Assembly: GCA_964036315.1 (NCBI GenBank)
Contig: OZ038492.1
Location: forward strand, 39,835,353 to 39,899,352
Length of the DNA: 64,000 nucleotides
Source: Acanthosepion esculentum
Taxonomy: Eukaryota; Mollusca; Cephalopoda; Sepiida; Sepiidae
Reading direction: 5' to 3'
Made by a program: the position numbers and the translations under genes
The notes under the pieces: generated by a model
The model's input: only the letters and a program-made list of their open reading frames with translations
Told to the model about the DNA's origin: nothing
Databases searched by the model: none
Shown here: positions 24,489 to 35,025 of the stretch, piece by piece
Layout of the letters: every line of letters begins with the position of its first letter
How positions within the stretch are numbered: the stretch's first letter is position 1

Positions 24489-24584
24489 CCCCTATCAATA
24501 CGAGACAAAAGGATAACAAGTACTGGATATGAGAAACCCCTATCAATACGAGACAAAAGGATAACAAGTACTGGATATGAGAAA
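24489..24584 (+). repeat. Perfect 48-bp tandem duplication
   Basis: Bases 24489-24536 are repeated exactly at 24537-24584. The length is a multiple of three, and the overlapping 73-residue frame carries PLSIRDKRITSTGYEK twice. No function is recognised for that frame. Confidence 0.95.
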
Positions 24585-24626
24585 TCTATTTTCCTGAAAA
24601 TATGCTTTTGGAGCAAGATTTTATAA

Positions 24627-25300
24627 ATTTCAACTAAGAAAAACACAATCTGCTCGGTCAGTTCATGCCAAATATTTCCTTATAACGAGACGGTTAATAT
24701 AATATTAATATTTACCATTACACACCTTAAAAATAGTTTGACGATGTGCTAAATTAAAGATAACATCGTTATCTGATCAATCTTCTTTAATCAAAGAGAT
24801 ATTTTTTTATATAAAAATATAATATTCCAAGATAAAGAAATGGACAGACGATATATTTTGTAGGCGCCATGTTGAAAATGCCTGATAAAATAGAAGACAT
24901 CCTAAAATAAATAGATTCTGCTAGTGGGGAAATAACTGACTAACCCCACATGATTTTTTTAAAACTTAGCTTCTTTTTTTTCCTTTTATTTTTCTCACAA
25001 CGAAAAGGATATTTATATTTTTTAATCTTCGTTCTTAATCTCTAACTGCTGTCAGGGTGACATATTTGGATTATATTGAAAAAACTGTAGTCGTGTGTGC
25101 ACAGCAGAATGTAATTTTCTGGTCGCGCATCGAACTTAAGGCATTTTCTTTTTATATCAGTTACTGCGGAGCAAATGTAAAATGTCGGGTAAATGATTTT
25201 ACATTAACCTATCTTTCCGTCTGGCTAAAATTAAAGCTATGTCAGTAAAAACAGACACTGCCTCACATATACGCACATTCTCATACGTGAGAACTCAAAT

Positions 25301-25310
<10 letters not shown>
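24627..25310. other. No recognisable feature
   Basis: A+T-rich; a 63-residue frame at 25057-25248 shows no domain. Confidence 0.45.
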
Positions 25311-25356
<46 letters not shown>

Positions 25357-25425
25357 TTGTCTGTGTGTGCATGCGTGCATGTATGTGTTTGTGCGCGCGC
25401 GTGTGTGTGAGAGAGAGAGAGAGAG
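25311..25425. repeat. (TA)n/(TG)n/(GA)n microsatellite
   Basis: TA to about 25352, degenerate TG/GCATG to 25408, then GA to 25425. Confidence 0.95.
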
Positions 25426-25730
25426 TAAAAACCCATATTGATGTACATATGAATCTGGAGGGAAGTGACACTTTTTTTTCTATTACTGTACAATAGATTC
25501 TCGTAAGTTCGTGTAAGCTTTATCTTGAAGTATCTCTTGAAAAGCAAAGACAGAGGAAGTATATTTAAAACGGGAAACAGTCAAAAGAGTGAATTTTCTC
25601 CTGGCCGATAACTGGTTTTCCCGAAAGCATCAGATCGAATCTACACTTCGTCGAAGCGTTCACAAAAATCAAAAAGCTCGGACATTAAAGCGGGATTACT
25701 TTTACATTTTAATATTGCATTTTAAAATTA

Positions 25731-25809
<79 letters not shown>
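25731..25809. repeat. (TA)n microsatellite abutting a SINE
   Basis: About 78 bases of TA that end exactly where the SINE-H 3' end begins. Confidence 0.96.
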
Positions 25810-25812
<3 letters not shown>

Positions 25813-26070
25813 CGTCCACAAACAGACTGTTTCGCTATATCACAGCTCATCAGTGTGGCTAGACGTCCGGTTGCCTCTGACTAGAATCGAAAACCGGCTG
25901 AATTCACGTCAGTCGGAAATTTTACCCTAAAGGTGTTGGCGCACGGCAGAGAAGAAAGTGAATTTAAGCGTATTTATTTTTAGATAAACACACAGTGACT
26001 GAGAGAACTCGATTCGATTTACCGAAGACTCTTACATTATTAGCCGTAATAATCACTGTTTACAAACCCA
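25810..26070 (-). repeat. SINE-H copy 1 (degenerate tRNA head)
   Basis: Minus-strand order: CAGTCACTGTGTGTTTATCT, AAATACGCTTAAATTCAC, a degraded tRNA-like head, then a hammerhead-like motif at the 3' end. All blocks recur at 31105-31312. The tRNA A and B boxes are clearer in that second copy. Confidence 0.78.
25811..25864 (-). ncRNA. Hammerhead-ribozyme-like motif in SINE-H
   Basis: On the minus strand CTGATGA (25853-25847) and GAAA (25833-25830) enclose GCTGTGATATAGC, which can pair as GCT/AGC (stem II). CCACA before the core pairs with TGTGG after it (stem I), and an outer GTC pairs with GAC. After GAAA, C AGTCT GTT gives a two-pair stem III with a five-base loop and a GTT in the NUH cleavage position. 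This is the minimal type I layout known from Penelope-like elements and animal retrozymes. Self-cleavage is not shown. Confidence 0.5.
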
Positions 26071-26083
26071 CACATCCTCCCCA

Positions 26084-26086
<3 letters not shown>

Positions 26087-26145
<59 letters not shown>
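26087..26145. repeat. (TA)n microsatellite
   Basis: Uninterrupted TA run. Confidence 0.96.
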
Positions 26146-26149
<4 letters not shown>

Positions 26150-26159
26150 AAAAATATGG

Positions 26160-26335
26160 AAAAGACAAAGCAAAGTCCGAATATGCAAGTTTACTGTTTT
26201 AATTTTGTTTAACTGTCGACGTCAGACGTTTCGGTCTAGTAGACCATCTTCAGGACATAGTTATTGGAAACATTTATATTTAAGTCAACATGAAGAGACG
26301 ATATACACAAGACTAGTCAGAAACAGAAAAACTGT
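26160..26335 (-). repeat. Short repeat tail with GGTC/GACC hairpin
   Basis: On the minus strand CCTGAAGATGGTCTACTAGA is followed by CCGAAACGTCTGACGTCGAC. The layout CTGAAGA, hairpin, GAAACGT parallels the SINE-A core. Family not determined. Confidence 0.4.
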
Positions 26336-26455
26336 ATCTATATATATATATGTATATATATATATATTTTTAAAGTACACAAATTAATTCGGTTCGCGAT
26401 TAGTTACGTGCGATAATGAATACTTTCTCCGGATATGGGTTAGCGGCTTGAAAAT

Positions 26456-26522
26456 GAATGTAACGAACCCGACCAGAAGTTGGCGATCCGATTTTGAATT
26501 CTGGCCAGGTTCATTACGTTCA
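26456..26522. repeat. Imperfect hairpin
   Basis: GAATGTAACGAACCCGACCAGAA at 26456-26478 pairs imperfectly with 26500-26522 around a 21-base loop. The left arm resembles GACCAGAAGTCGGGGAAC near 10309. Nature unknown. Confidence 0.45.
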
Positions 26523-26579
26523 CTTTTACAGAAATGACTTTGGGAATCGTACGAACCCTTCTCTTCTCCCACATGGGAC

Positions 26580-27000
26580 AATGGCAGACAAAACTCTCTA
26601 GCCGTGGTTGGCAGCTAATATAAGAGAAACCCTATGTAGCCCCGGTGTAGGGCATATTTAAACTATAACTAATGTCAGTGCTGCATATTTGCACTATTGA
26701 AGAAAACATAAACGAACCTGAGCAGGTGGGCATGCTCGAAAACGAGTAGCCATGCTGAGAGCGAGAACTCACACTGATTTGTCGTGTACCCTCAAGTCGA
26801 AAACAGTTGCGATGGTAGTGAATTTTTTCCATAAATTCTTCTATGAATTATTACTTTCCATAATATTTTACCTAAAATTTTTACTTTATTCTGAGGATAT
26901 TTTTTTAAAAATCCAACACAATTAAATATTTATCCATTACAAAAGACATTCTTAAATAAATTAAATATTTGAAAATAAATATTCTGTAGAAATTCTTTTT
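26580..27000. other. No recognisable feature
   Basis: A 66-residue minus-strand frame at 26832-26632 has no recognised domain. Confidence 0.4.
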
Positions 27001-27004
27001 TTCT

Positions 27005-27434
27005 TTTAAGGCAATTCACACCAAGCAAGTCGGGAGTGCCACTAGCACGTAAGGGGTTACAGAGGATTGAGAACAAGAGTAAAGAGGCGTGTTTGAGGAA
27101 AGGATACAGAGAAGGACGGGGAACAAGCTCCGGGTGTTAGATGTCGATTGACATTACACTTGTATATTTGAAGGTTATAGTCATCGGGGATGCAAGTAAG
27201 GAGAAGGGAGTTCCACAGACGGGAAGTGCGGGAGAAGAAGCTGTTTGAGTAGAAGAGACGGTTACATTTAACCGTTTTGACAGTGAAACGGTGGGACCCA
27301 GATGCCGGCATGATATATCGCTTAAATTCATGTAGTCCGGGAACCGGCGAAAATAGCTCGTGGGAACAGTTGCTGTGAAAATACTGTAGAAGAGACAGAG
27401 GGAGGCCAGGGTACGTTTTTGGGATATTGATCAT
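27005..27434 (-). pseudogene. LINE-C C-terminal relic, long open frame
   Basis: The 125-residue frame from 27434 holds HRFTVKTVKCNRLFYSNSFF, SRTSRLWNSLLLTCIPDDYN and LQIYKCNVNRHL, the conserved LINE-C post-RT region. The 3' signature follows (reverse of CACTAGCACGTAAGGGGTTA at 27039-27058). It is the least mutated LINE-C tail here but is 5'-truncated and has no RT domain. Confidence 0.85.
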
Positions 27435-27479
27435 TTTTAGCTATTTTTATATTTATATGTTAATCCTTTTTTTTTTTTA

Positions 27480-28070
27480 GATCAGTAACCCATACGGAAA
27501 ATGCGTCATTGCAAACTGAAGGCGCATGGGGAAGGACAATGGCGCCTACAAAGCGCTAAGCAGCGTACTGAGAAACAGAAAACTTCACTAGAAAGAAAGG
27601 AGAGAGAACTGAAATGTTACGTGATATGTGTCCTTCCATATGGCAGTGTATTCGGGACAATCTAATCAAAGATGAAGAAGAGAATTGAAGCAACAGAAAT
27701 GTGTTTCTACAGAAGGATACTGAGGAAAACATGAACCGGACATGTGAGCATCGGCGAAGTTTTAGAAAAAAATGGAAACAAAAAAGAAACATACTTAACA
27801 TCAGAAAGAATCAGCTGAAATTTCTAGGGCACGTAACGAGGAAAAAGTGCTTGGAAAATCTGATACAGGACAGATTGAAGGCGAGGGGGATAGAGGACCA
27901 GAAATCGTAACATATTTAGTAGGCTTGAGAAAATGGAGAGCAGAAAAGGATTTAGGAGAAAAAAATACAAAATTTATTAAGAGCTAAAAAGGATAGGAAT
28001 TCGTGGAGAGCCATGGTCGCCTACGTTCTGAGAGGACTCGGCGCATAAAGAAACAGAAGAACCCATTAGG
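27480..28070 (+). pseudogene. LINE-A C-terminal relic
   Basis: KKRIEATEMCFYRRILRKTW, RKNQLKFLGHVTRKKCLENL and IQDRLKARG correspond to the post-RT region of a LINE also present at 31480, 36110-37810 and 63870. It then continues as EKWRAEKDLGEKN and ends near ACTCGGCGCATAAAGAAACA. Stops interrupt it at 27908 and beyond. Confidence 0.85.
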
Positions 28071-28079
28071 ATCGTAGGC

Positions 28080-28400
28080 TGCACATGTACTGCAAACTCA
28101 GTTGTTGTTTCCTGTAGTAAATAGCTTGACGGAGCCCTACACACTCTCTAAGGTGGTTTTGAATTTGGAGCTTTTTACTTCTCCGAAATCGATTGCCACC
28201 TAACGCTATAAGACCCAGTCTGAGCTGCTATTTGACCATAGCTGGTTGGAGAAGTGATGGATGCATACCTTTCCGACGAGTATTAGCAGGTAAGTGGATG
28301 TAATGAACTCAACTGGAATTCGAACTCGGCATTCCGATACCTCAGTTCAAGCCACTAACGCTTACTACACCGTGACTCCTTAACCATTTTATTTTTGTAA
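28080..28400 (-). repeat. SINE-T, near full length
   Basis: On the minus strand the tRNA-like head has TAGTAAGCGTTAGTGGCTTG (A-box region) and GAGTTCGAATTCCAG is represented by CCGAGTTCGAATTCCAGTTG (B box). The body has ACTTACCTGCTAATACTCGT and ends with GGTGGCAATCGATTTCGG and flanks. The same head appears at 54923-54990 and 55445-55515. Confidence 0.75.
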
Positions 28401-28569
28401 TATTTAATTTTTAAATGGTACATTTTTTTAAAAAAGTAAAGGATCCTTCAGATATAAAATTTTATTCCAATATTTTCCTACGTTTCGGTTTGTCAATGAA
28501 GCGAATCATTCAACGGAGGGATTAGCTTTAAAACCTTCGATGAAGCCAGTTTCTGGGCAAAATGAAATC

Positions 28570-28815
28570 AAATTCCTTTCGAAATAACTGATAACTGACA
28601 TCCATTAGATATGGCATGTGGAACTAGAACAATCTACCCCAGTGAGCGAAATAAATAGTTCAGTTCGACAATTCAAACCAGCTGAAGAAGGCCGGAGCGT
28701 ACAACGGCCGAAACGTTGTTATAAATATAGCCACAAAGATGAGGACAATAGTCCGAATAATGTAAATAGTGCTAGTGTACATAATACATCATCTCAGAAA
28801 TATAGACAGTTATTT
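28570..28815 (+). repeat. SINE-A core and tail
   Basis: AATAGTTCAGTTCGACAATT, CTGAAGAAGGCCGGAGCGTA and CAACGGCCGAAACGTTGTTA are followed by GAGGACAATAGTCCGAATAA and ACATCATCTCAGAAATATAG. It is the cleanest core in the window; GGCCG and CGGCC form a perfect 5-bp hairpin. Confidence 0.82.
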
Positions 28816-29915
28816 GATTTTGCTATCTCCAATTCATAATTTACATGAAGGACTGTGACCTCTTTTCCTAACAACTCTGCATTCTGCCTTCTTGCAACTA
28901 ACGTTTAGTTCTTTATTCTCGCTTTCCCTTTACTTATATGTGTCTACGATCATCCCTGCCATCTGCATATCGTATATTGTTTAGATTGTGGCCCACCAAT
29001 AATGAATCCTGGTAGGAATTCTCTATGAGAAAAAGTATCCTTATGCTACACACCTTTTTATTTTTGTACATTTAATGCATTCATTTTCTACCCGTATGTA
29101 GGCAGTTTTCTAAGAGTATATTTTCTGGATCATTCTAATATCCTTCTCAAACATGGCGAGGTAACTTTGCAGTCCTAAAAGTTTTTTGCGCCTTACTTTA
29201 TCAAACTTACTCTCATTCAATGGAAAAAAGACGTTACCCATTGATAGAATAGACTAGAGGGAACTAGCTTATATATGCTCATTACTTTTAAAAGATTTTC
29301 TCATCTGGCTTTGTAATATTCCCTAGAGTTAACATCCACCTATGTTAGACATTCTTAACAACTCCATGTTAATTGATTCTATTCTATTCTTCTTCTTTTT
29401 TTCATAGCGTCGCTGGTGTATTTTGGACACGCTTGCTTAATTCAAAATTCTCGCTTACGAACCTTGCAGAAAGGATATCATGTGACTCCCTAATGAGTCA
29501 CAAAGAATGAGACAGCTTTTTAGCAAAAAAACTGTCGCTGTCTTCAAAGACGACGACAACGACGAAAGAAGAGGCTGAAGCGAATTTTTTTCTTGACACT
29601 TTTATTGCAATTTATGTAAGCCTTTTATCATTATTAACGAAACTCCATTCATTTTCAACGTAAACCACTTAAATTAATGTAAAAAAAATATGCCTTTAAC
29701 ATATGGATAAAGCATCACTTTATTCAACGTAAATTATTTTAAATTAACGTAAATAAAACTTTCCACTCGCCTTTGGACATAGAGAATACGTTCTGACTTT
29801 CTTAACCACCCCAATTTACTTCATTCTTCCACAGTGTCGCCTAACTGCTAATGCTGCCAGGTTATTTCACTAATGTCCCTCCTTGTATGCAAAACATCGA
29901 TTGGACGTGGATACC
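28816..29915. other. No recognisable gene
   Basis: A+T-rich; near 29630-29760 AAATTAACGTAAAT-like motifs recur three times. No gene seen. Confidence 0.45.
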
Positions 29916-29917
29916 GA

Positions 29918-29998
29918 ATATACCCGTGTATAAGCCGAGAATGATTAAAGAAAATATTGATGATAAAATGTAGGGTAGGCTTATATTCGAGGTTAATA
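29918..29998. mobile_element. Short TIR element (about 80 bp)
   Basis: ATATACCCGTGTATAAGCCG at the left resembles the reverse complement of GGCTTATATTCGAGGTTAAT at the right. It looks like a very small non-autonomous DNA transposon; the source family is not determined. Confidence 0.42.
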
Positions 29999-30019
29999 TT
30001 TTGTCGTTTTTTTAAGAAT

Positions 30020-30245
30020 TTCGACATCCGATGCTCTAGTGGGTAAAAGCTTTGGTTTGTGAATTTGGTGATATTGTGGTTGTGAGTTCAATCCCTGGGT
30101 CGACAAGAATACATGTCGATCAGATAAAGGGTTCAGTTCGGAATTCCCTGTAGGTTATCCAGATGAATATACCCGAGGAAGGCCGTTGTGATAAAAAAAA
30201 TACAACAAAGTTGAGGAATATAAATAATAACTCAGAAATTCAGAG
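30020..30245 (+). repeat. SINE-A, full length
   Basis: CTCTAGTGGGTAAAAGCTTT (A box), TTGTGAGTTCAATCCCTGGG (B box), AAGGGTTCAGTTCGGAATTC, then GAGGAAGGCCGTTGTGATAA and TAATAACTCAGAAATTCAGA. The core is shortened: the GGCCG hairpin has lost its loop and second arm. Confidence 0.8.
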
Positions 30246-30289
30246 AGAAATTCAATATCGTTTTATTCAATTCGAGTAATTTTGTGGCG

Positions 30290-30800
<511 letters not shown>

Positions 30801-30854
30801 AAAACCCTAAAGGTCATTACCTCTGCTTACAAAGAGAGGGGTCTGTAAGGGAAT

Positions 30855-30857
<3 letters not shown>

Positions 30858-30892
<35 letters not shown>

Positions 30893-31095
30893 CACATTTC
30901 ATTAAAAACGACTGACAAGGTGTTTTTAATTAGTTTTTTATATACTTTCTCGTGCGATCTAATAAAGTTTTTCTTTTCAGAGGATAAATTATATAAAAAC
31001 TGTCCGAGTGTTCTTTTTATACGAGCGCTTTCAGTCGTTTTTAATGAAATGTGCATGAAAGAAGGATTGCTGCCTAAATACACAAATATATATGT
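30858..31095. repeat. Divergent pair of PLE amino-terminal fragments
   Basis: TGCACATTTCATTAAAAACG (arm 30891-30915) is a perfect 25-bp inverted repeat of 31031-31055 around a 115-base spacer. The minus strand of the left arm encodes LSVVFNEMC and runs into TA. The plus strand of the right arm encodes LSVVFNEMCMKEGLLPKYTN (peptide 31040-31084). The two arms therefore code the same peptide and point away from each other. Confidence 0.7.
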
Positions 31096-31104
31096 ATACA
31101 TTTT

Positions 31105-31312
31105 TGTCATCCACAGACAGACTGTTTCGCAGCTCATCAGTCATCTAGACGTCCGCTTGCCTCTAGCTAGGATCGAAACCCGACTGAATTTGCGTCAGTC
31201 CGAACTTCTACCCGCTAAGCCATCAGTACAGAATGTAGGTGAATTTTAGCGTGTTTATTTTTAGATTCGGATAAACACACAGTGACTGAGAGTGACTCAA
31301 TTCTGTCGAAGA
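31105..31312 (-). repeat. SINE-H copy 2 with clear tRNA head
   Basis: On the minus strand GATGGCTTAGCGGGTAGAAG (31223-31204, A box) and CGGGTTTCGATCCTAG (about 31181-31166, B box) are near-canonical polymerase III promoter boxes. Upstream is CAGTCACTGTGTGTTTATCC; downstream is the hammerhead-like motif. The tRNA-like head is thus internal, about 90 bases from the 5' end of the shared homology. Confidence 0.85.
31106..31150 (-). ncRNA. Degenerate hammerhead-like motif in SINE-H copy 2
   Basis: CTGATGA GCTGC GAAA C AGTCT GTC TGTGG keeps the catalytic core and a canonical GTC cleavage triplet. Stem II is reduced to GCTGC, and the stem I partner of TGTGG is mutated to AGATGA. Probably inactive. 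Confidence 0.4.
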
Positions 31313-31449
<137 letters not shown>

Positions 31450-31469
31450 TGTATTTTCAACTTGGACTG

Positions 31470-31960
31470 CTTCATCTTTTATATGCAATGTCCGTTCAGG
31501 ACGTAGGCGACCATGGTCCTCCAGCTCCTCCTCTCCCTTGTAGCTCTTAATAGGTTTTGACGTTTTGTTATTTCTCCCAGACCCTGTTCTGATATCCACT
31601 TGCTCAAGCCCATTAAGCATGTCACGCGTTGCTTTCCTGTCCCTCTTTTTCCTCTATCCGCCTTGTGAGTATCAGATTTGCCAAGCTGTCCTTCATCTTT
31701 ACGTGCCCCAGAAATTGCAGCTGTCTCTTCCTGACATTAAGTATATGTTACCTCTTTGTTTCCCTTCTCTCCAAAACCTCGTCGTTGCTTACATGTTCGA
31801 CCCACGGTATCCTCAGCGTCCTTCTGTAGGACCACAATTCTCTTGTTTCGAGTCCCTCGAAAACGAGAGACACATGGAATAACGTTTTCCTCCCCTGTCT
31901 TTGATATAGCCTCTTTATTTTTGCACCTTTTTATTTCTCGATTAACTTATGAAGAGTAAA
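31470..31960 (-). pseudogene. LINE-A C-terminal relic
   Basis: The minus-strand frames give [20 protein letters not shown] near the end. The nucleotides CATGGTCCTCCAG, CCTTGTAGCTCTTAATA, CTGTCTCTTCCTGACATTAA and GTATCCTCAGCGTCCTTCTG parallel the 27.5-kb copy. Frameshifts throughout. Confidence 0.75.
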
Positions 31961-31964
31961 ACCG

Positions 31965-33045
31965 GTTAATGCCTTTATTTAATTTTGTTTCTAATTTTTT
32001 TCGTTTTTTTTTTTTATCGATTCTCCGCTTTGTGTTTATTATATTTTCTTTATCGTTCCCTTATAATAATCGGCTTTCTTGTCGAGGCACTTAATTCAGT
32101 GGTGAAAATTCATCGATTTAATCAGACATTATACAATTGTCATTATAATTTTCAATTTTCTCCGCTATATCTTTTAAGCTTTCTTTCTATTTTCTAGTGT
32201 TGAATCTCGTAAATAGTTGCCATCTTACTGCATTATTCAAAATTATTCTGTCTAAATTATGATAGTCTAAACCAGTCTAATCTCCTGGAAGAAAACGATG
32301 CAAAGTTTGTGTCAAATTCCCAAATAAATGAAATAATATTACGTATTCAAAAGCAAGGCTTGATTACAGGAGATCATAGCGCCACATTCAAAAGAACTCG
32401 TCGCTTTTGCGCATTTCAGGTTACGTTGATAAAGAGGTATTGTGATTGCGATAACTGGATAGATAAGGAGCAAAGGAAAAACATCTTCATCTGCCACAAA
32501 GCCAGTGTTCAACAAAGGCATCATTATTTTCATTAGATTGTCATCTTATTACAGGTTGTCACCTCTTTTAAAATTATGCTTGTCTTCACTATCATCTCGC
32601 TAATCTTGTTTCACATGACGAATACCGAACAATGTTTCCTCTTCTATCGCTTCCTCGCTTTCGTTTCATCTCTTTTCTCTCTCTTGTGATCTTTGTCCTG
32701 AAGAATAAGCAGGTGATTTGCGGCTCTATATTCCGTTCTTGAAGTGGGTGTCTTTGGAGGAGCAGGTCTGCCCCAATCAATATCTGGAGTATTTCCAATA
32801 GTGAGCCAGACATCAATTTCGCTGAAATTAGTTTTTGCTACCAGGAGACTGACGGTCTGGTTTACTTTATTAAATGAATATTTAAGCGCAGTACATTAGA
32901 CTAAGAACTAATTTTTCACAGAAAGTGATATGCATATATACTAGCTGAACTTTTGAAATTTCCACCTGTGTTGACAACGAAGATGACTCATACCTTCGTA
33001 TTTCTTACCCTATTTCTTTTTTCACATTTATTAGCATGGAGTAAG
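31965..33045. other. No recognised gene; one unplaced 75-residue frame
   Basis: The plus-strand frame 32309-32536 begins MSNSQINEIILRIQKQGLIT and holds RRFCAFQVTLIKRYCDCDNW. The composition looks protein-like, but I recognise no family, start context or splice sites. The rest is T-rich. Confidence 0.3.
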
Positions 33046-33079
33046 GAATAACGATGTCAGTTTGGCTGACTATTTCTTT

Positions 33080-33600
33080 TTTAAATATATCACGCTATGC
33101 AAAGCAGTATAGCCAGTAAGACATAACGGGTTACTGAGTGTGAAAGAATATAAAAAAAAGTGAAGCATTACTGACAAGCGAGAACAAAAGAAGTGTAATC
33201 AGGAAGACAGACGATAACGATTGACATTGCATTTAAATTTTTGAAGATCAAACCAGACTGGAAAACATGGAATCAGAAGAAAGTTCCCGAAGCGAGTATT
33301 TCGAGAAAAGGAACTCTTAACATAGAACTTATGGTTACAGCTAACCAATTCAAATGTGAATTGATGAGACCTTTCCGCCAGTCGAGTACTGCGCTTAAAT
33401 TGTTAAAGTCTAGTTACTATAGTGAATAGTGCATCCGATCAGTTACCATGGAAGTATTTATAGAAAAGCCACAGGGACGCTAATTACGCCGTTACTCTTG
33501 ATTAGTGATTTCGATCCTAACTGAGTGTCCAATACTAAATTCGACATGAAATAACCCAACCATGCTTTACATAATTTAAGGTCTGTAGGTCCGAGTAACC
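33080..33600 (-). pseudogene. LINE-C C-terminal relic
   Basis: Reversed 3' signature GACATAACGGGTTACTGAGT at 33120. Upstream are ACGATTGACATTGCATTTAA, GGAAAACATGGAATCAGAAG and GAGACCTTTCCGCCAGTCGA, then AAGTATTTATAGAAAAGCCA. The order matches 54560-54870 and 61950-62330. Confidence 0.72.
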
Positions 33601-33701
33601 TTCAGGTAAATACGAACTGAATCCCTTGATTAATCAGCGGAGAAACATTCCCTATTTCCATGAGTCTGACTTGGCACTACCCGACACTACCCGAAGGCAT
33701 A

Positions 33702-33756
<55 letters not shown>
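33702..33756. repeat. (TA)n microsatellite
   Basis: TA run. Confidence 0.95.
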
Positions 33757-33759
<3 letters not shown>

Positions 33760-34255
33760 TGTTAGGGAATCATTAATACTTTATTTTTCTGTTTGGAATT
33801 ATAATATCCAACTTAACTTTTAATGCCAGATCTAATTTAAAATTCAACAAATGTGATTTTCGTCCGCTACTCACTTCTGAACTTGTAATGTATGCAATTT
33901 TTACCAAGTAAAAGTCTTAAAAGAAATTGTCTGACTCACTATTCTGACCTTTAACTTGACTTTCTGAACTGGTAGAAAGCACTGAGACAATACCGTAGCA
34001 CCTGGTTTCTTTTTTATATTGTATTTTTTTGTTTTTTTACATGGAGGAGAAGATAGATATTTTTCAATTCTGTCTACTTTTTTTATGAATTTCAGTTACC
34101 ATTTTCTATCTCGGATTAAGCACTGTATGAGCATAAATTATCATTTTTATCTGAATTATATACTTAGCTATCTATTTATTCATCAAGTGCTCGAAATATT
34201 TATATTTAATAATTCTGGTTTGATTTTTTTTTTTCGGGTAAGGAATCATCATTTA
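33760..34255. other. No recognisable feature
   Basis: T-rich; the 96-residue frame at 34019-34309 is low complexity and runs into a transposon TIR. Confidence 0.45.
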
Positions 34256-34257
34256 TA

Positions 34258-34882
34258 CAGAGCGTATCAAAAATACCTTTACAAACTTTGGTTCCTCACA
34301 CCAAAATAAGGACAAAAGTCCTCATAATCAAATGTCAACATATCCTTCGTTTTTTTTTTTTTTTTTAGTTAAGTTTAAAGAAAGTTTATAGTAGATGGCG
34401 CTGTTTCGCTACGTATACTAGGTTACATTTGTCATTCGTGTACATCTGTGGCTAGTCTGTCTTCAACGTTTAACATGTGTAGTAATGAGTTAATTGAGAA
34501 ATGTTCCGTTTAAAAATGGCAGAATATTCATACCGTGAACAGACAGATATTAATTTTGTAACGGCAACGCGAATGGTAATGGACATGAGGCTGCATGGCT
34601 GTATCAGGTTTCGTTTCCAGACAGAAAGTAGCTGAGTCATCCAACTTTTACTGTTGTTTATCATCGCGTTGCTGAGACAGGATCCGTGGCACCCCAAAGT
34701 TTGTAAAAGTATTTTTCTATTGCATGTTGTATTATTCATTTAACAGCGACTGCCGTAAACTTTAAACATAATAACTCAAAAACGAAGGATTTGCGGACAT
34801 ATGATTATATGGACATGTGCCCTGGTTATGCTGTGAGAAACACGCCGACCAAAGTTTGTAAAACTATTTTTGAAACAGCCTG
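34258..34882 (+). mobile_element. 625-bp DDE transposon derivative with DUF4817-like N-terminus
   Basis: CAGAGCGTATCAAAAATACC at 34258 and the reverse complement of the 34838-34882 end (CAGGCTGTTTCAAAAATAG) are inverted repeats that share ACAAACTTTGG. TA flanks both sides. The interior codes MAEYSYREQTDINFV at 34515. After a one-base shift it reads YGNANGNGHEAAWLYQVSFP, which resembles the helix-turn-helix region annotated as DUF4817. The catalytic domain is absent, so it is a non-autonomous deletion copy. Confidence 0.8.
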
Positions 34883-35025
34883 TATATGCCTTGCATATCT
34901 GTAATCAATAATCCTATTGGAAATATGTGTCTAAGCCTTTATTCAATCCACGGTGGAAAATGACCCCCATTATGTTCCCATTCTTGTGGAGATATTCTAA
35001 ATCAGTTAATATTGAAATTGTGAAT
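34883..35025. other. Short spacer without recognised content
   Basis: Nothing recognised. Confidence 0.4.

Noticed and set aside
34019..34309. 96-codon frame as a membrane protein
   Set aside because: Phe/Tyr/Ile-rich from T-rich DNA, and its end lies inside a transposon TIR.
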